A stretch of DNA of 64,000 nt from Pandoraea anhela (GTDB taxonomy: Bacteria; Pseudomonadota; Gammaproteobacteria; Burkholderiales; Burkholderiaceae), in contig NZ_CABPSB010000009.1 of the NCBI RefSeq assembly GCF_902459655.1, forward strand, positions 124,001 to 188,000, written 5' to 3'. Positions 10,909 through 22,035 of the stretch are shown here, piece after piece; positions within the stretch are counted from its first letter, which is position 1, and the number at the start of each line of letters is the position of its first letter. The position numbers were made by a program, and so were the translations under genes. The notes beneath the pieces were generated by a model, which saw only the letters and a list, made by a program, of their open reading frames with translations, did not search any database and was not told the DNA's origin.

Positions 10909-11271
10909 TTGGATTCAAACAGACTCAGGGCTAGGGGTCGCGACGCCATTCAAGGCATCGACGAGCAAATTCGGGGCCACCCGGTGACGCACAGGGCGAC
11001 TGGGCGAGATCTGGGACGCGCCGGCGCGCTGTGCGACACCGTGCCTTTCCGGCGCCAGATTCGGCGGATGGCAAGCCGGACATTGGCCTGCGCTTATCCG
11101 TTTCATCACGCGAAGGGGTTCCCGGACGCGCTCAAGAATGGCAAGATCGGCAAAGCGAAAATTATACCGTCACGGCGCCCACAAAGCGCGACCACCGCGT
11201 AATTCAGCACATTCCGAGGCGCCAATAGGGCAAGTCTGCGGAGTATCTCAGGTTTTTCAGGAGTCAACAGT
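10909..11271. promoter_or_regulatory. Divergent dapC / transporter intergenic region
   Basis: A 363 nt gap between divergent dapC and the DMT transporter. On the minus strand a consensus TATAAT lies at 11166-11161, giving a leader of roughly 245 nt before dapC. No convincing -35 accompanies it. A 12 bp GC-only palindrome lies at 11017-11028. No gene is supported here. The short plus-strand frame at 10909-11202 has no recognisable content. Confidence 0.45.
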
Positions 11272-12270
11272 ATGACCGTAGCCGGCAACGGCGCGCGCGG
11301 ACCGGCGTCGGCACCGTCCGGCGCTGCCAGCACTTCCCGGGGCGCCACGGCGGCGCCCGCGCTGGCCATTCTCATCGGATCGTCCGTTTGGGGGCTGGCG
11401 TGGTTCCCCTATCGCGTGCTTGCCCAGTGGGGTGTGGCGGCCGTACCCGCCCAGATTTGCACCGCCAGCGTCGCCATCGTGCTGCTGACGCTGGTCTATC
11501 GGCGCTCGCTCGGCACGCTACGCTGGTCGTGGCTGCTCGTGGGCGTCGCTTTCGCCGGCGGCACGACCAATGTCGCGTTCGTTTGGGGCACGACCCACGG
11601 GCATGTCATGCGCGTGTTGCTGCTTTTTTACCTGACCCCGGTATGGACGGCGCTGTTCGCCCATTGGCTGTTGGGTGAGCGCGTCGGCCTGCGCGGGGCA
11701 GGGCTGATCGGTCTGGCGCTGGGCGGCGCCGGGTTGATGCTCTGGTCGCCGGCGCTGGGCTGGCCGGTGCCGAACAACGCAGGCGAATGGGCCGGCGCCG
11801 TGGCGGGCGCGGCATTTGCAATGAACAACGTGCTGCTGCGGCGCGTGAGCCAGTCGTTGCCGGACGTGCGCGCCGAAATGCGCAGTTGGACGCTTTATCT
11901 CGGATGTGTGGTCGGGGGGCTGCTGGTGTTGCCGCTGGATGGCGGCGTGGCGGCCGGTCAGGCGGCTGTCTCGGCGCTCACGTCGAGCGTGGCGACCGCT
12001 GCGGTTGCACTGGCGTTGGGTTGCACCATTGCCGTCACCAACGTCGTCGTGCAGTTCGGGCTGGCGCGCGTGCCGGCCAATCAGGCCGCGCTCATCATGC
12101 TGTTCGAAATCGTCGTGGCGGCGATCTCGTCCTGGTGGCTGGCCAGCGAGGGCATGGGCGTGCGTGAAATCGCGGGCGGGTTGTGCATCGTGGCGGCCGG
12201 CGTGCTGTCCGGAATTTTGCCCGATTCGCGCCGTTGTAAATCCGCGACGGCGGGGGATGCGATGGTATGA
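11272..12270 (+). CDS. DMT-family (EamA) transporter
   Basis: Inner-membrane protein of 332 aa from the drug/metabolite transporter superfamily. A polar 30-residue N-terminus rich in Gly, Ala and Ser precedes about ten hydrophobic helices in two EamA halves. The first half contains SSVWGLAWFPYRVLAQWG, and the second ends FEIVVAAISSWWLASEGMG, the characteristic late EamA block. The start at 11272 is preceded by CAGGAG at a normal distance. Substrate is unknown; EamA proteins export amino acids, metabolites or drugs. It is divergent from dapC and 165 nt upstream of smc, with no sign of a functional link to either. Confidence 0.88.
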   Translation: MTVAGNGARGPASAPSGAASTSRGATAAPALAILIGSSVWGLAWFPYRVLAQWGVAAVPAQICTASVAIVLLTLVYRRSLGTLRWSWLLVGVAFAGGTTNVAFVWGTTHGHVMRVLLLFYLTPVWTALFAHWLLGERVGLRGAGLIGLALGGAGLMLWSPALGWPVPNNAGEWAGAVAGAAFAMNNVLLRRVSQSLPDVRAEMRSWTLYLGCVVGGLLVLPLDGGVAAGQAAVSALTSSVATAAVALALGCTIAVTNVVVQFGLARVPANQAALIMLFEIVVAAISSWWLASEGMGVREIAGGLCIVAAGVLSGILPDSRRCKSATAGDAMV

Positions 12271-12435
12271 TGCGTACCGTCGCTGCGTCGCCCTGAGCAA
12301 CACTGGGCAACACGATAAGCAGCAAGCCATTTGCAGTAATGCGGCCTGCCCACGCCAGCGTGCGCGGGCCCGACAGGACCAGCTAGCGCGTCTGCGTCTT
12401 TCCCATCATTCCATGACCGATAAAGCGAACCTGCC

Positions 12436-15400
12436 GTGCGTCTGACTTCCATCAAACTCGCTGGCTTCAAATCCTTCGTCGACCCGACAAACTTCGCGGT
12501 CCCCGGCCAACTGGTCGGGATCGTCGGCCCGAACGGGTGCGGCAAATCCAACATCATCGATGCCGTGCGCTGGGTGCTCGGCGAGTCGCGCGCCTCCGAG
12601 TTGCGCGGCGAATCGATGCAGGACGTGATCTTCAACGGATCGACCGCCCGCAAGCAGGCGAGCCGCGCCAGCGTCGAACTGGTGTTCGACAACAGTGCCG
12701 GGCGCGCTGCCGGGCAGTGGAGCCAGTACGCCGAAATCGCCGTCAAGCGCGTGCTTACCCGCGACGGCACCTCCAGCTACTACATCAACAATCTGCCGGC
12801 CCGACGCCGCGATATTCAGGACATCTTCCTGGGAACCGGTCTCGGGCCGAGGGCCTACGCGATCATCGGGCAAGGGATGATTTCGCGGATTATCGAGGCG
12901 AAGCCGGAAGAGCTGCGCGTGTTTCTCGAGGAAGCCGCGGGCGTGTCCAAATATAAGGAGCGTCGCCGCGAGACCGAGAATCGGTTGCAGGACACGCGCG
13001 AAAACCTTACGCGCGTCGAGGACATTCTTCGCGAACTCGGCACCAACCTCGAAAAGCTGGAATCGCAGGCCGTCGTGGCCAATCGATTCAAGGACTTGCA
13101 GCGCGACGGGGAAGAGAAGCAGCAGTTGCTCTGGCTGCTGCGGAAGAACGAAGCGCAGAACGAGCAGGAGCGTCAGCAGCGCGCCATCGAATCGGCACAG
13201 GTCGATCTCGAAGCGCAGATGTCGCGCCTGCGCGGTTCGGAGTCCGATCTCGAGACCTTGCGCGCCGCGCATTACACGGCCACCGACGCCGTACAGGCGG
13301 CGCAAAGCGCCATGTACGAGGCGAACTCGGAGGTCAGCCGTCTCGAGGCCGAAATCCGTTACGTCGTCGAGTCGCGCAATCGCGTACAGGCGCAACTGGC
13401 TGCGCTCACGTCGCAGCGCGAGCAGTGGCAGGCGCGTTCAGCACAGTCCGAAGAAGCACTGGCGCTCGCCGAAGAAGAACTCATCATCGCGGAGGAACGT
13501 GCCGCGACCGCCCAGGATCAGGCTGCCGAGCAGAACGAAGCGTTGCCTGCGCTGGAATCCGGCTGGCGCGACGCGCAGAACCTGCTCAACGAACAACGCA
13601 GCGAGATCGCGCAGGTTGAGCAGAGCCTGAAACTGGAAGCCGCGCATCAACGTAATGCCGATCAGGCATTGCAGCAGTTGCAGCAGCGTCAGGAGCGTTT
13701 GCAGGGTGAGGCGCGTGGGCTGGACAAGCCCGACGAAGCCGAACTGGAGATGCAGCGCGCCGATCTTGCCGAACATCAGGCGATGCTCGAAGACGCGCAA
13801 GCGGAACTCGCGGATGCGCAGGAGCGACTGCCACGTCTGGAAGCCGAGCGCGCGGAAGCCCAGGCCAGGGTGCAGTCCGAGGCGGCGACGATTGCGAAAC
13901 TCGAAGCGCGCCTGACGGCGCTCAAGCAACTCCAGGAAAGTGTACAGACAGAAGGCAAGGTACAGCCCTGGCTCGACAAGCACGAACTGGCGCAGCTGCC
14001 GCGTCTGTGGAAGAAGCTGCATATCGAGCCGGGTTGGGAAAACGCGCTCGAATCCGTGCTGCGCGAGCGTCTGGCCGCGCTGGAAATCAGCAATCTCGAT
14101 TGGGTGAAGGCGTTTGCGAGCGATGCGCCGCCTGCCAAGCTGGCGTTCTACTCGCCGCCACCGGCCGCGCGTCCTCAGGAAGCGCCTGCGTCGTTGCGTC
14201 CGTTGCTGGCGCTGCTGCGCATCGACGATCCGGGCCTGCGTGCCGTTTTGCAGGAATGGCTAGGCCACGTTTTCGTGGCCGACGATCTGGCGCAAGCCAT
14301 GGTCGCGCGGGCGCAACTGCCCGAGGGCGCGTCGATCGTCGTCAAGGCGGGCCATCAGGTCACGCGTGTCGGCGTGCAGCTCTATGCGGCCGACTCCGAG
14401 CAAGCCGGTCTGCTCGCCCGCCAGCAGGAAATCGAGAACCTGGGCAAGCAACTGCGCGCGCAGGCATTGCTGTCGGATGAGGCGAAATCGGCGGCGGTTC
14501 GCGCCGAGGCTGCCTATAGTCAAGCGGCACAGTCGCTGACCGAAGTCCGTGGCCGCGCCGAGCGTGCCACGCAACGTGTTCACGCGTTGCAAATGGAGGT
14601 GCTCAAGCTGACGCAGGCTTACGAGCGTTACAACGCCCGCAGCACCCAGATCGACGAGGAACTGCGTGAGATCGCGGCGCAGATCGAAGAACAACTCGCG
14701 ATGCGTGCCGAGTCGGAGGCGAACTTCGAGCAAAGCGATGCGCGTCTGGCGGAATTGCAGGCGACGTTCGAAGACGGTCAGCTCGAATTCGAGTCGCTCG
14801 ACAGCCAATTGTCCGACGCGCGCAATCGCGCGCGCGAGCTGGAGCGTCTGGCGCAGGAAGCCGCTTACGGCCAGAAGGGCGTGGCGAGCAAGATCGACGA
14901 GCATCGTCGCAATATCCAGACGGCCCTTGAACAAGCCGAACGCCTTGTCGTCTCGATCGAACAGGCGCAGACCGAACTCGCGCAAATCACCGAGCAGACT
15001 GCGGAAAACGGTTTGCAGGACGCCTTGGAACTGCGCGCGGAGAAGGAAGAAATTCTGGGCGCCGCGCGCATCGAACTCGAGGCGCTGACGCAGAAACTGC
15101 GCCAGAGCGACGAGGAGCGTCTGGCGGCCGAGCGTGGGTTGCAGCCGCTGCGCGATCGCATCACGGAATTGCAGTTGAAGGAACAGGCCGCGCGGTTGAA
15201 TCGCGAGCAGTTCGTCGAGCAGTTGACGGCGGCCGAAGTCGACGAAGCGGCGTTGTCCGCCAAGTTGACGTCGGACATGAAGCCGTCGTATCTGCAGGGC
15301 GAAGTCACGCGCATCAACAATGCGATCAACGCACTCGGCCCCGTCAACATGGCCGCGCTCGAAGAGTTGGAGACGGCGCGTGAGCGCAAGGTCTTCCTCG

Positions 15401-15951
15401 ACGCGCAGTCGGCCGACCTGAACGACGCCATCGACACGCTCGAAGGCGCCATCCGCAAGATCGACGAAGAGACGCGGGTGCTGCTGCAGGGCACATTCGA
15501 CGAGGTGAACAAGCATTTCGGCGAACTGTTCCCGATGCTGTTCGGTGGCGGTCAGGCAAAGCTCATCATGACCGGCGACGAAATTCTCGATGCCGGCGTG
15601 CAAGTGATGGCGCAGCCGCCGGGCAAGAAGAACTCCACGATTCATTTGCTGTCTGGTGGGGAGAAGGCGCTCACGGCCATTGCGCTCGTGTTCGGGATGT
15701 TCCAGCTCAATCCCGCGCCTTTCTGCTTGCTCGACGAGGTGGACGCGCCGCTCGACGACGCCAACACCGAGCGCTACGCCAAGATGGTGGCGCGCATGTC
15801 GGACCGCACCCAATTCGTATTTATTTCGCATAACAAAATCGCGATGGAAATGGCCAATCAGCTCATCGGCGTCACCATGCAGGAACAAGGGGTGTCGCGG
15901 ATCGTGGCGGTGGACATGGAGTCTGCGATCAATCTGGCCGAGATCGCCTGA
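12436..15951 (+). CDS. smc: Chromosome partition protein Smc
   Basis: Structural maintenance of chromosomes ATPase, 1171 aa, that organises and segregates the chromosome (normally with ScpA/ScpB, not present here). The N-terminal Walker A GPNGCGKSN is at 31-39. Two long coiled coils flank a hinge at about 500-640, and the C-terminal head carries the signature LSGGEKALTAIALVF at about 1072 and Walker B FCLLDEVDAPLDD at about 1096. The start is GTG 12436 (MRLTSIKLAGFKSF), which gives the canonical N-terminus; there is no ATG nearby. Followed after 39 nt by zipA, the usual order in Burkholderiaceae. Confidence 0.97.
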   Translation: MRLTSIKLAGFKSFVDPTNFAVPGQLVGIVGPNGCGKSNIIDAVRWVLGESRASELRGESMQDVIFNGSTARKQASRASVELVFDNSAGRAAGQWSQYAEIAVKRVLTRDGTSSYYINNLPARRRDIQDIFLGTGLGPRAYAIIGQGMISRIIEAKPEELRVFLEEAAGVSKYKERRRETENRLQDTRENLTRVEDILRELGTNLEKLESQAVVANRFKDLQRDGEEKQQLLWLLRKNEAQNEQERQQRAIESAQVDLEAQMSRLRGSESDLETLRAAHYTATDAVQAAQSAMYEANSEVSRLEAEIRYVVESRNRVQAQLAALTSQREQWQARSAQSEEALALAEEELIIAEERAATAQDQAAEQNEALPALESGWRDAQNLLNEQRSEIAQVEQSLKLEAAHQRNADQALQQLQQRQERLQGEARGLDKPDEAELEMQRADLAEHQAMLEDAQAELADAQERLPRLEAERAEAQARVQSEAATIAKLEARLTALKQLQESVQTEGKVQPWLDKHELAQLPRLWKKLHIEPGWENALESVLRERLAALEISNLDWVKAFASDAPPAKLAFYSPPPAARPQEAPASLRPLLALLRIDDPGLRAVLQEWLGHVFVADDLAQAMVARAQLPEGASIVVKAGHQVTRVGVQLYAADSEQAGLLARQQEIENLGKQLRAQALLSDEAKSAAVRAEAAYSQAAQSLTEVRGRAERATQRVHALQMEVLKLTQAYERYNARSTQIDEELREIAAQIEEQLAMRAESEANFEQSDARLAELQATFEDGQLEFESLDSQLSDARNRARELERLAQEAAYGQKGVASKIDEHRRNIQTALEQAERLVVSIEQAQTELAQITEQTAENGLQDALELRAEKEEILGAARIELEALTQKLRQSDEERLAAERGLQPLRDRITELQLKEQAARLNREQFVEQLTAAEVDEAALSAKLTSDMKPSYLQGEVTRINNAINALGPVNMAALEELETARERKVFLDAQSADLNDAIDTLEGAIRKIDEETRVLLQGTFDEVNKHFGELFPMLFGGGQAKLIMTGDEILDAGVQVMAQPPGKKNSTIHLLSGGEKALTAIALVFGMFQLNPAPFCLLDEVDAPLDDANTERYAKMVARMSDRTQFVFISHNKIAMEMANQLIGVTMQEQGVSRIVAVDMESAINLAEIA

Positions 15952-15990
15952 CCCCGCGCCCACGATGGAGAAGAGAGAGGAACGCCGCGC

Positions 15991-17508
15991 ATGAATGAAC
16001 TGCAGCTGAGCTTGATTGCCGCAGGAGTAGTGGTACTGCTGGGAGTCGTGGCTTATAACGCCTGGCAGGGCAGCAAGGCACGTGCACGCATACCGCGTCG
16101 CATGCCGGTCGACGGTGCCGGCATCGACGCGACCGCCGGGGTGCCGGATGACGACGATGACCGCCCGTTCATCGAACCGACGCTTTCGCCGCCGCGCGTG
16201 CCGGCGCAATCCGGCGAGCGCCGTGAGCCGACGTTGGGGCCGGCAACGGTCGGTACGTCGGTGCAGGATGCTTTCGCAATCAATGAAGATGCCTGGGACG
16301 CGCCGCCCGCTGCCCGTAAGCGCGCCGCGCAGGAGGCTGCCGCCCGCGCTGCCACCGAGGCCGCCGAGTCAGGTGACGCCGGTGCAGGCGAGTCGGTGGT
16401 GGCGGATGTGACCGATGCCGCCCCGGCCTCGCCGCGCGCAGAGGGCGAGCAAGGCCGCGATGCACAGGAGGCGGCTGCGATCAGCGCGCTCGCCCGTGTG
16501 GATGCCGAGTTGGCGGCCGACGATACGGTAGACGCGGCGACAGCCGGCGCCGCTGCGGCAGCGGCAGGTGCGCCGGACGCCGCCCACGGTGGCGACGCGG
16601 CGGTTCCGGCCGTTCCTGCGACGGTTGCCCCGTCGGCGACGCCGTCCACGCAGGTCGCTGCGGCGCGTCCGGCAGTGCCCAGCGGTCCGCCGCCGATCAT
16701 CGATGAGCGCATCGACTGCATCGTCGAATTGCCGCTCGCGAACATGGTGGCGGCGGAGCGTTTGATGCCGCTGACGGTGCGCATGCGCCGCGCGGGCAGC
16801 AAGCCGGTGAACGTCGAGGGCCGCCTGGACGAGCAATCGCCGTGGGAGCCGATTCGTACCGGCGGGCGCTATCACCAACTGCGTATGGCGGTACAACTGG
16901 CCAACCGCGCAGGCGCGCTGAACGAAGTCGAATTCTCCGAGTTTTCGAATCTCGTCCAGACTTTGGCGGACGCGGTCGACGCCCTGCCTGAATTGCCCGA
17001 CATGATGGAGACGGTCGCCCGAGGTCGCGAACTCGACGCATTCGCCGCGCAATGCGATGCTCAGCTATCGGTCAACGTGTTGTCGGATGGCGCGCCGTGG
17101 TCGGCAAACTACGTGCAGGCCGTGGCGACGCAGGACGGGTTGCTGCTCTCGCGCGATGGCATGCGCTTCGTGAAGCTCGATGCCCGCCAGAACCCGGTGT
17201 TCATGCTGCAATTCGGCGACACCAACTTCCTGCGCGACGATCTGACTTACAAGGGCGGCGATCTGATTACCATGCTGCTCGATGTGCCGGTCGCCGACGA
17301 AGACCTCTTGCCTTTCCGTCTGATGTGCGATTACGCGCGTTCGATCGGGCAGCGCATCGGTGGCCGTGTCGTGGACGATCAGCGTCGCCCGCTGTCCGAT
17401 GCTGCACTGCAAAATGTCGACAAGCAGTTGCTCAAGCTTTACGAGCGCCTTGAGGCACGCGGGCTGCCGGCCGGTTCGCCGGTGACGCGCCGTCTGTTCA
17501 GCCAGTAA
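15991..17508 (+). CDS. zipA: Cell division protein ZipA homologue
   Basis: Membrane-anchored FtsZ-binding division protein, 505 aa. A single N-terminal transmembrane helix (LSLIAAGVVVLLGVVAYNAW, about residues 6-25) is followed by a basic patch (KARARIPRR). A long low-complexity Ala/Glu/Asp/Pro linker covers about 40-240, and a folded C-terminal domain from about 245 begins IDCIVELPLANMVAAERL, the ZipA FtsZ-binding domain. The linker is longer than in E. coli ZipA (328 aa in total). Its place between smc and ligA is conserved in the family. The linker sequence is expected to diverge fast; the C-terminal domain supports the call. Confidence 0.88.
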   Translation: MNELQLSLIAAGVVVLLGVVAYNAWQGSKARARIPRRMPVDGAGIDATAGVPDDDDDRPFIEPTLSPPRVPAQSGERREPTLGPATVGTSVQDAFAINEDAWDAPPAARKRAAQEAAARAATEAAESGDAGAGESVVADVTDAAPASPRAEGEQGRDAQEAAAISALARVDAELAADDTVDAATAGAAAAAAGAPDAAHGGDAAVPAVPATVAPSATPSTQVAAARPAVPSGPPPIIDERIDCIVELPLANMVAAERLMPLTVRMRRAGSKPVNVEGRLDEQSPWEPIRTGGRYHQLRMAVQLANRAGALNEVEFSEFSNLVQTLADAVDALPELPDMMETVARGRELDAFAAQCDAQLSVNVLSDGAPWSANYVQAVATQDGLLLSRDGMRFVKLDARQNPVFMLQFGDTNFLRDDLTYKGGDLITMLLDVPVADEDLLPFRLMCDYARSIGQRIGGRVVDDQRRPLSDAALQNVDKQLLKLYERLEARGLPAGSPVTRRLFSQ

Positions 17509-17561
17509 ATCCCACGCAGTACGCGGTACTGCACCATCGCTTTGCACGCCGCGTTCGATGC

Positions 17562-17593
17562 ACGCCGTTCACCGTCGGGTGAGCGGCGTTTTT
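17562..17593 (+). terminator. Terminator between zipA and ligA
   Basis: A 12 bp stem with one G-U pair (ACGCCGTTCACC at 17562-17573 against 17578-17589), loop GTCG, then a five-T run. Placed about 55 nt after the zipA stop and 90 nt before ligA, so ligA probably also has its own promoter. Confidence 0.85.
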
Positions 17594-17604
17594 GTTCCGA
17601 TTGA

Positions 17605-19872
<2,268 letters not shown>

Positions 19873-19888
19873 TGTGAGGACCCAACCG

Positions 19889-20422
19889 ATGATTCGCGAC
19901 ATTCTGAAGATGGGCGATCCGCGTTTGCTGCGTATCGCCAAACCCGTCGAACATTTCGGCACGCCCGAGCTGGATGCGCTCATCGCCGACATGTTCGAGA
20001 CCATGAAACATGCGAACGGCGCAGGACTTGCTGCACCGCAGATCGGCGTCGACCTGCAAGTGGTGATCTTTGGTTTCAAGCACAACGAGCGTTATCCTGA
20101 CGCGCCCGAAGTGCCCGAGACCGTGCTGATCAACCCCACCATTACGCCGCTGACGCAGGATATGGAGGAGGGGTGGGAGGGCTGCTTGTCGGTGCCGGGA
20201 CTGCGTGGCATGGTCAATCGCTATTCCATGCTGCGCTACGAAGGGCTCGATCAGCATGGTCATGCGATCGACCGGGTGGCGGAAGGCTTCCACGCACGCG
20301 TGGTACAGCACGAGTGCGATCACCTGATCGGTAAGCTCTATCCGATGCGCATCACGGACTTCAGCAAGTTCGGATTCACGGAGATCCTGTTCCCGGGGCT
20401 CGACCCGAATAGTGACGATTGA
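19889..20422 (+). CDS. def: Peptide deformylase
   Basis: Metalloenzyme that removes the formyl group from nascent N-terminal methionine. The protein is 177 aa from ATG 19889 ([14 protein letters not shown]), which gives the canonical start; the frame runs on upstream into ligA without similarity. All three motifs are present: [10 protein letters not shown] (44-53), EGCLS with metal ligand Cys99 (97-101), and HECDH (141-145) with the two His ligands and the catalytic Glu. It is one of possibly several def copies; the usual def-fmt pairing is absent here, since the next gene is convergent. Confidence 0.96.
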   Translation: MIRDILKMGDPRLLRIAKPVEHFGTPELDALIADMFETMKHANGAGLAAPQIGVDLQVVIFGFKHNERYPDAPEVPETVLINPTITPLTQDMEEGWEGCLSVPGLRGMVNRYSMLRYEGLDQHGHAIDRVAEGFHARVVQHECDHLIGKLYPMRITDFSKFGFTEILFPGLDPNSDD

Positions 20423-20500
20423 TTCGTTGGAGGCGATGGAGATGTCGCCTGCGCGGATCGTCGGCGTGTTCAACGGATAGCTGCCGACTGCGCTGATATG

Positions 20501-20528
20501 AAAAAGCCCGCCTGATGGCGGGCTTTTT
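20501..20528. terminator. Bidirectional terminator, def / pseudouridine synthase
   Basis: A perfect 12 bp stem, AAAAAGCCCGCC (20501-20512) against 20517-20528, with loop TGAT. It has A-run and T-run on opposite sides, so it can end transcription from both convergent genes. Confidence 0.93.
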
Positions 20529-20574
20529 CATGGTTGGCGGACATGCGTGGAACGATGGAACGATGAGACGAGGA

Positions 20575-22035
20575 TCAAAACCCTTCGCCGGCACGCAGAT
20601 AACGCCATTCACCGACCGGGAGGTTGCCGAGGGTGATGCGTCCCATACGCACGCGCTTCAGTCCCGTGACATGCAAGCCGACCAGTTCGCACATCCGGCG
20701 GATCTGACGCTTCTTGCCTTCCTTCAGTACGAAGCGCAATTGCTCCGGATTCTGCCAGTCGACCTGAGCCGGTTTGAGCGGCTGGTCGTCAAGTTCGAGG
20801 CCGTGACGTAGCAGTGCGAGACGCTCGGCAGGGAAGTGGGCCTCCACGTTCTGCGAATGCTCGTTATACGAGACGCGCACGAGATACTCCTTCTCGATAT
20901 CCGAGTCCTCGCCGATCAGTTGCTTGGCGATGCGGCCGTCCTGGGTGAGCACGAGTAAGCCGGTCGAGTCGATGTCGAGGCGTCCGGCAGGCGCGAGGCT
21001 GCGCAAGTGAGCGGGGGAGAAGCGTACGCCTGCGTCGTCTTCCGACCAATGGTGTTCGCTCGTCACGAGCACCACTGCAGGGTCGTAGCCGTCCTCGGCT
21101 TGTCCGGAGACGTAGCCCACAGGCTTATGCAGCAGGATCGTCACGCGGTTGGCCTGTTCCTTCTGGGCGGCCTGAACGACCGTGATTTCCTGTGTCGGGA
21201 GGATCTTGGTGCCGAGTTCCTTCACGACTCTGCCGTCGACACGAACCCAGCCCTTGGCGATCCACTCGTCCGCTTCCCGGCGCGAGCAAAGGCCAAGTTC
21301 GGACATGCGCTTGGATAAGCGCAGCGAACCGGCGGCGTCGTGGTGAATCTTGATGTCGTCATCCTCGTCGTCGCGTTCGACGCGCGGCGCACGCGTGGGA
21401 CGAGTCGAACGCGGCGCGTGGTTGTCGCGATCATCACGGGCAAAACGCCCGCGTGGTGCAGGTTCGCTGTTGCGACGCGGACGGTCCTCATCGAAGCTGC
21501 GCGGTGCACGGTTGTCGACATCGCGCTTCACCGGTCGCGCGAAATCGCCGCGCGCCCCGCCTTCGCTATTGCGACGCGGACGGTCTTCATCGAAGCGGCG
21601 CGGTGCACGGTTGTCGACGTCGCGCTTCACCGGTCGCGCGAAATCGCCGCGCGCCCCGCCTTCGCTGTTGCGACGCGGACGGTCCTCATCGAAGCGGGCA
21701 GGGCGCGCGCCAGCCACGCGCTCGCGCTGGCCGCGTGCGGGCGGGCGTTCGCCCGTCGCACGCTTTTCGTACGGAGTATCGCTTGCCGGTCGGCGCGGTG
21801 GTGTGCCGCTTCCCGCCGGGCGGCGTGCCCCGGTTTGCGCTGCGGCATCGTTCACCGGGCGCGGGCGCGCCGGCTTGCCGACAGGTTTCTTTTTCGCGCC
21901 GCTGGCGTCGAGCATCGACGCGGGCACTGCCTTGGTCGGACGGCGCAATGCGCCGGCCGAGCGCACGGGCGCGCGGGTCTTGTCGAGGGTGCGGGGGTGT
22001 TTCGCGCTCAGTTTGGCGCGCGGGGTATCGCTCAT
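20575..22035 (-). CDS. RsuA/RluB/RluF-family pseudouridine synthase with repeat-bearing N-terminus
   Basis: rRNA pseudouridine synthase of 486 aa. The catalytic half starts near 238 with an S4 RNA-binding domain ([20 protein letters not shown]). The catalytic aspartate is Asp354 in [13 protein letters not shown], and [17 protein letters not shown] follows. The RQIRRMCE form resembles RluF, which acts on 23S U2604 in E. coli, more than RluB or RsuA; the exact site is unproven. The first 237 residues are Arg-, Pro- and Asp-rich and probably disordered, and they include three tandem 33-residue repeats at 115-210. The start ATG overlaps the glnD stop (ATGA), so translation is likely coupled. Confidence 0.88.
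   Translation of the reverse strand: MSDTPRAKLSAKHPRTLDKTRAPVRSAGALRRPTKAVPASMLDASGAKKKPVGKPARPRPVNDAAAQTGARRPAGSGTPPRRPASDTPYEKRATGERPPARGQRERVAGARPARFDEDRPRRNSEGGARGDFARPVKRDVDNRAPRRFDEDRPRRNSEGGARGDFARPVKRDVDNRAPRSFDEDRPRRNSEPAPRGRFARDDRDNHAPRSTRPTRAPRVERDDEDDDIKIHHDAAGSLRLSKRMSELGLCSRREADEWIAKGWVRVDGRVVKELGTKILPTQEITVVQAAQKEQANRVTILLHKPVGYVSGQAEDGYDPAVVLVTSEHHWSEDDAGVRFSPAHLRSLAPAGRLDIDSTGLLVLTQDGRIAKQLIGEDSDIEKEYLVRVSYNEHSQNVEAHFPAERLALLRHGLELDDQPLKPAQVDWQNPEQLRFVLKEGKKRQIRRMCELVGLHVTGLKRVRMGRITLGNLPVGEWRYLRAGEGF
21406..21693 (-). repeat. 99 bp in-frame tandem repeat in the pseudouridine synthase gene
   Basis: Three copies with an exact 99 bp period (landmark ACGGTCNTCA at 21679, 21580 and 21481), encoding 33-residue units that begin [11 protein letters not shown] and continue [17 protein letters not shown]. 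The first two are almost identical; the third has diverged ([15 protein letters not shown]). The period is a multiple of three, so copy changes keep the frame. Confidence 0.95.

Noticed and set aside
14260-16209. A 649-codon minus-strand frame opposite smc and zipA
   Set aside because: Antisense shadow of coiled-coil coding sequence; composition is not protein-like and it crosses two real genes.
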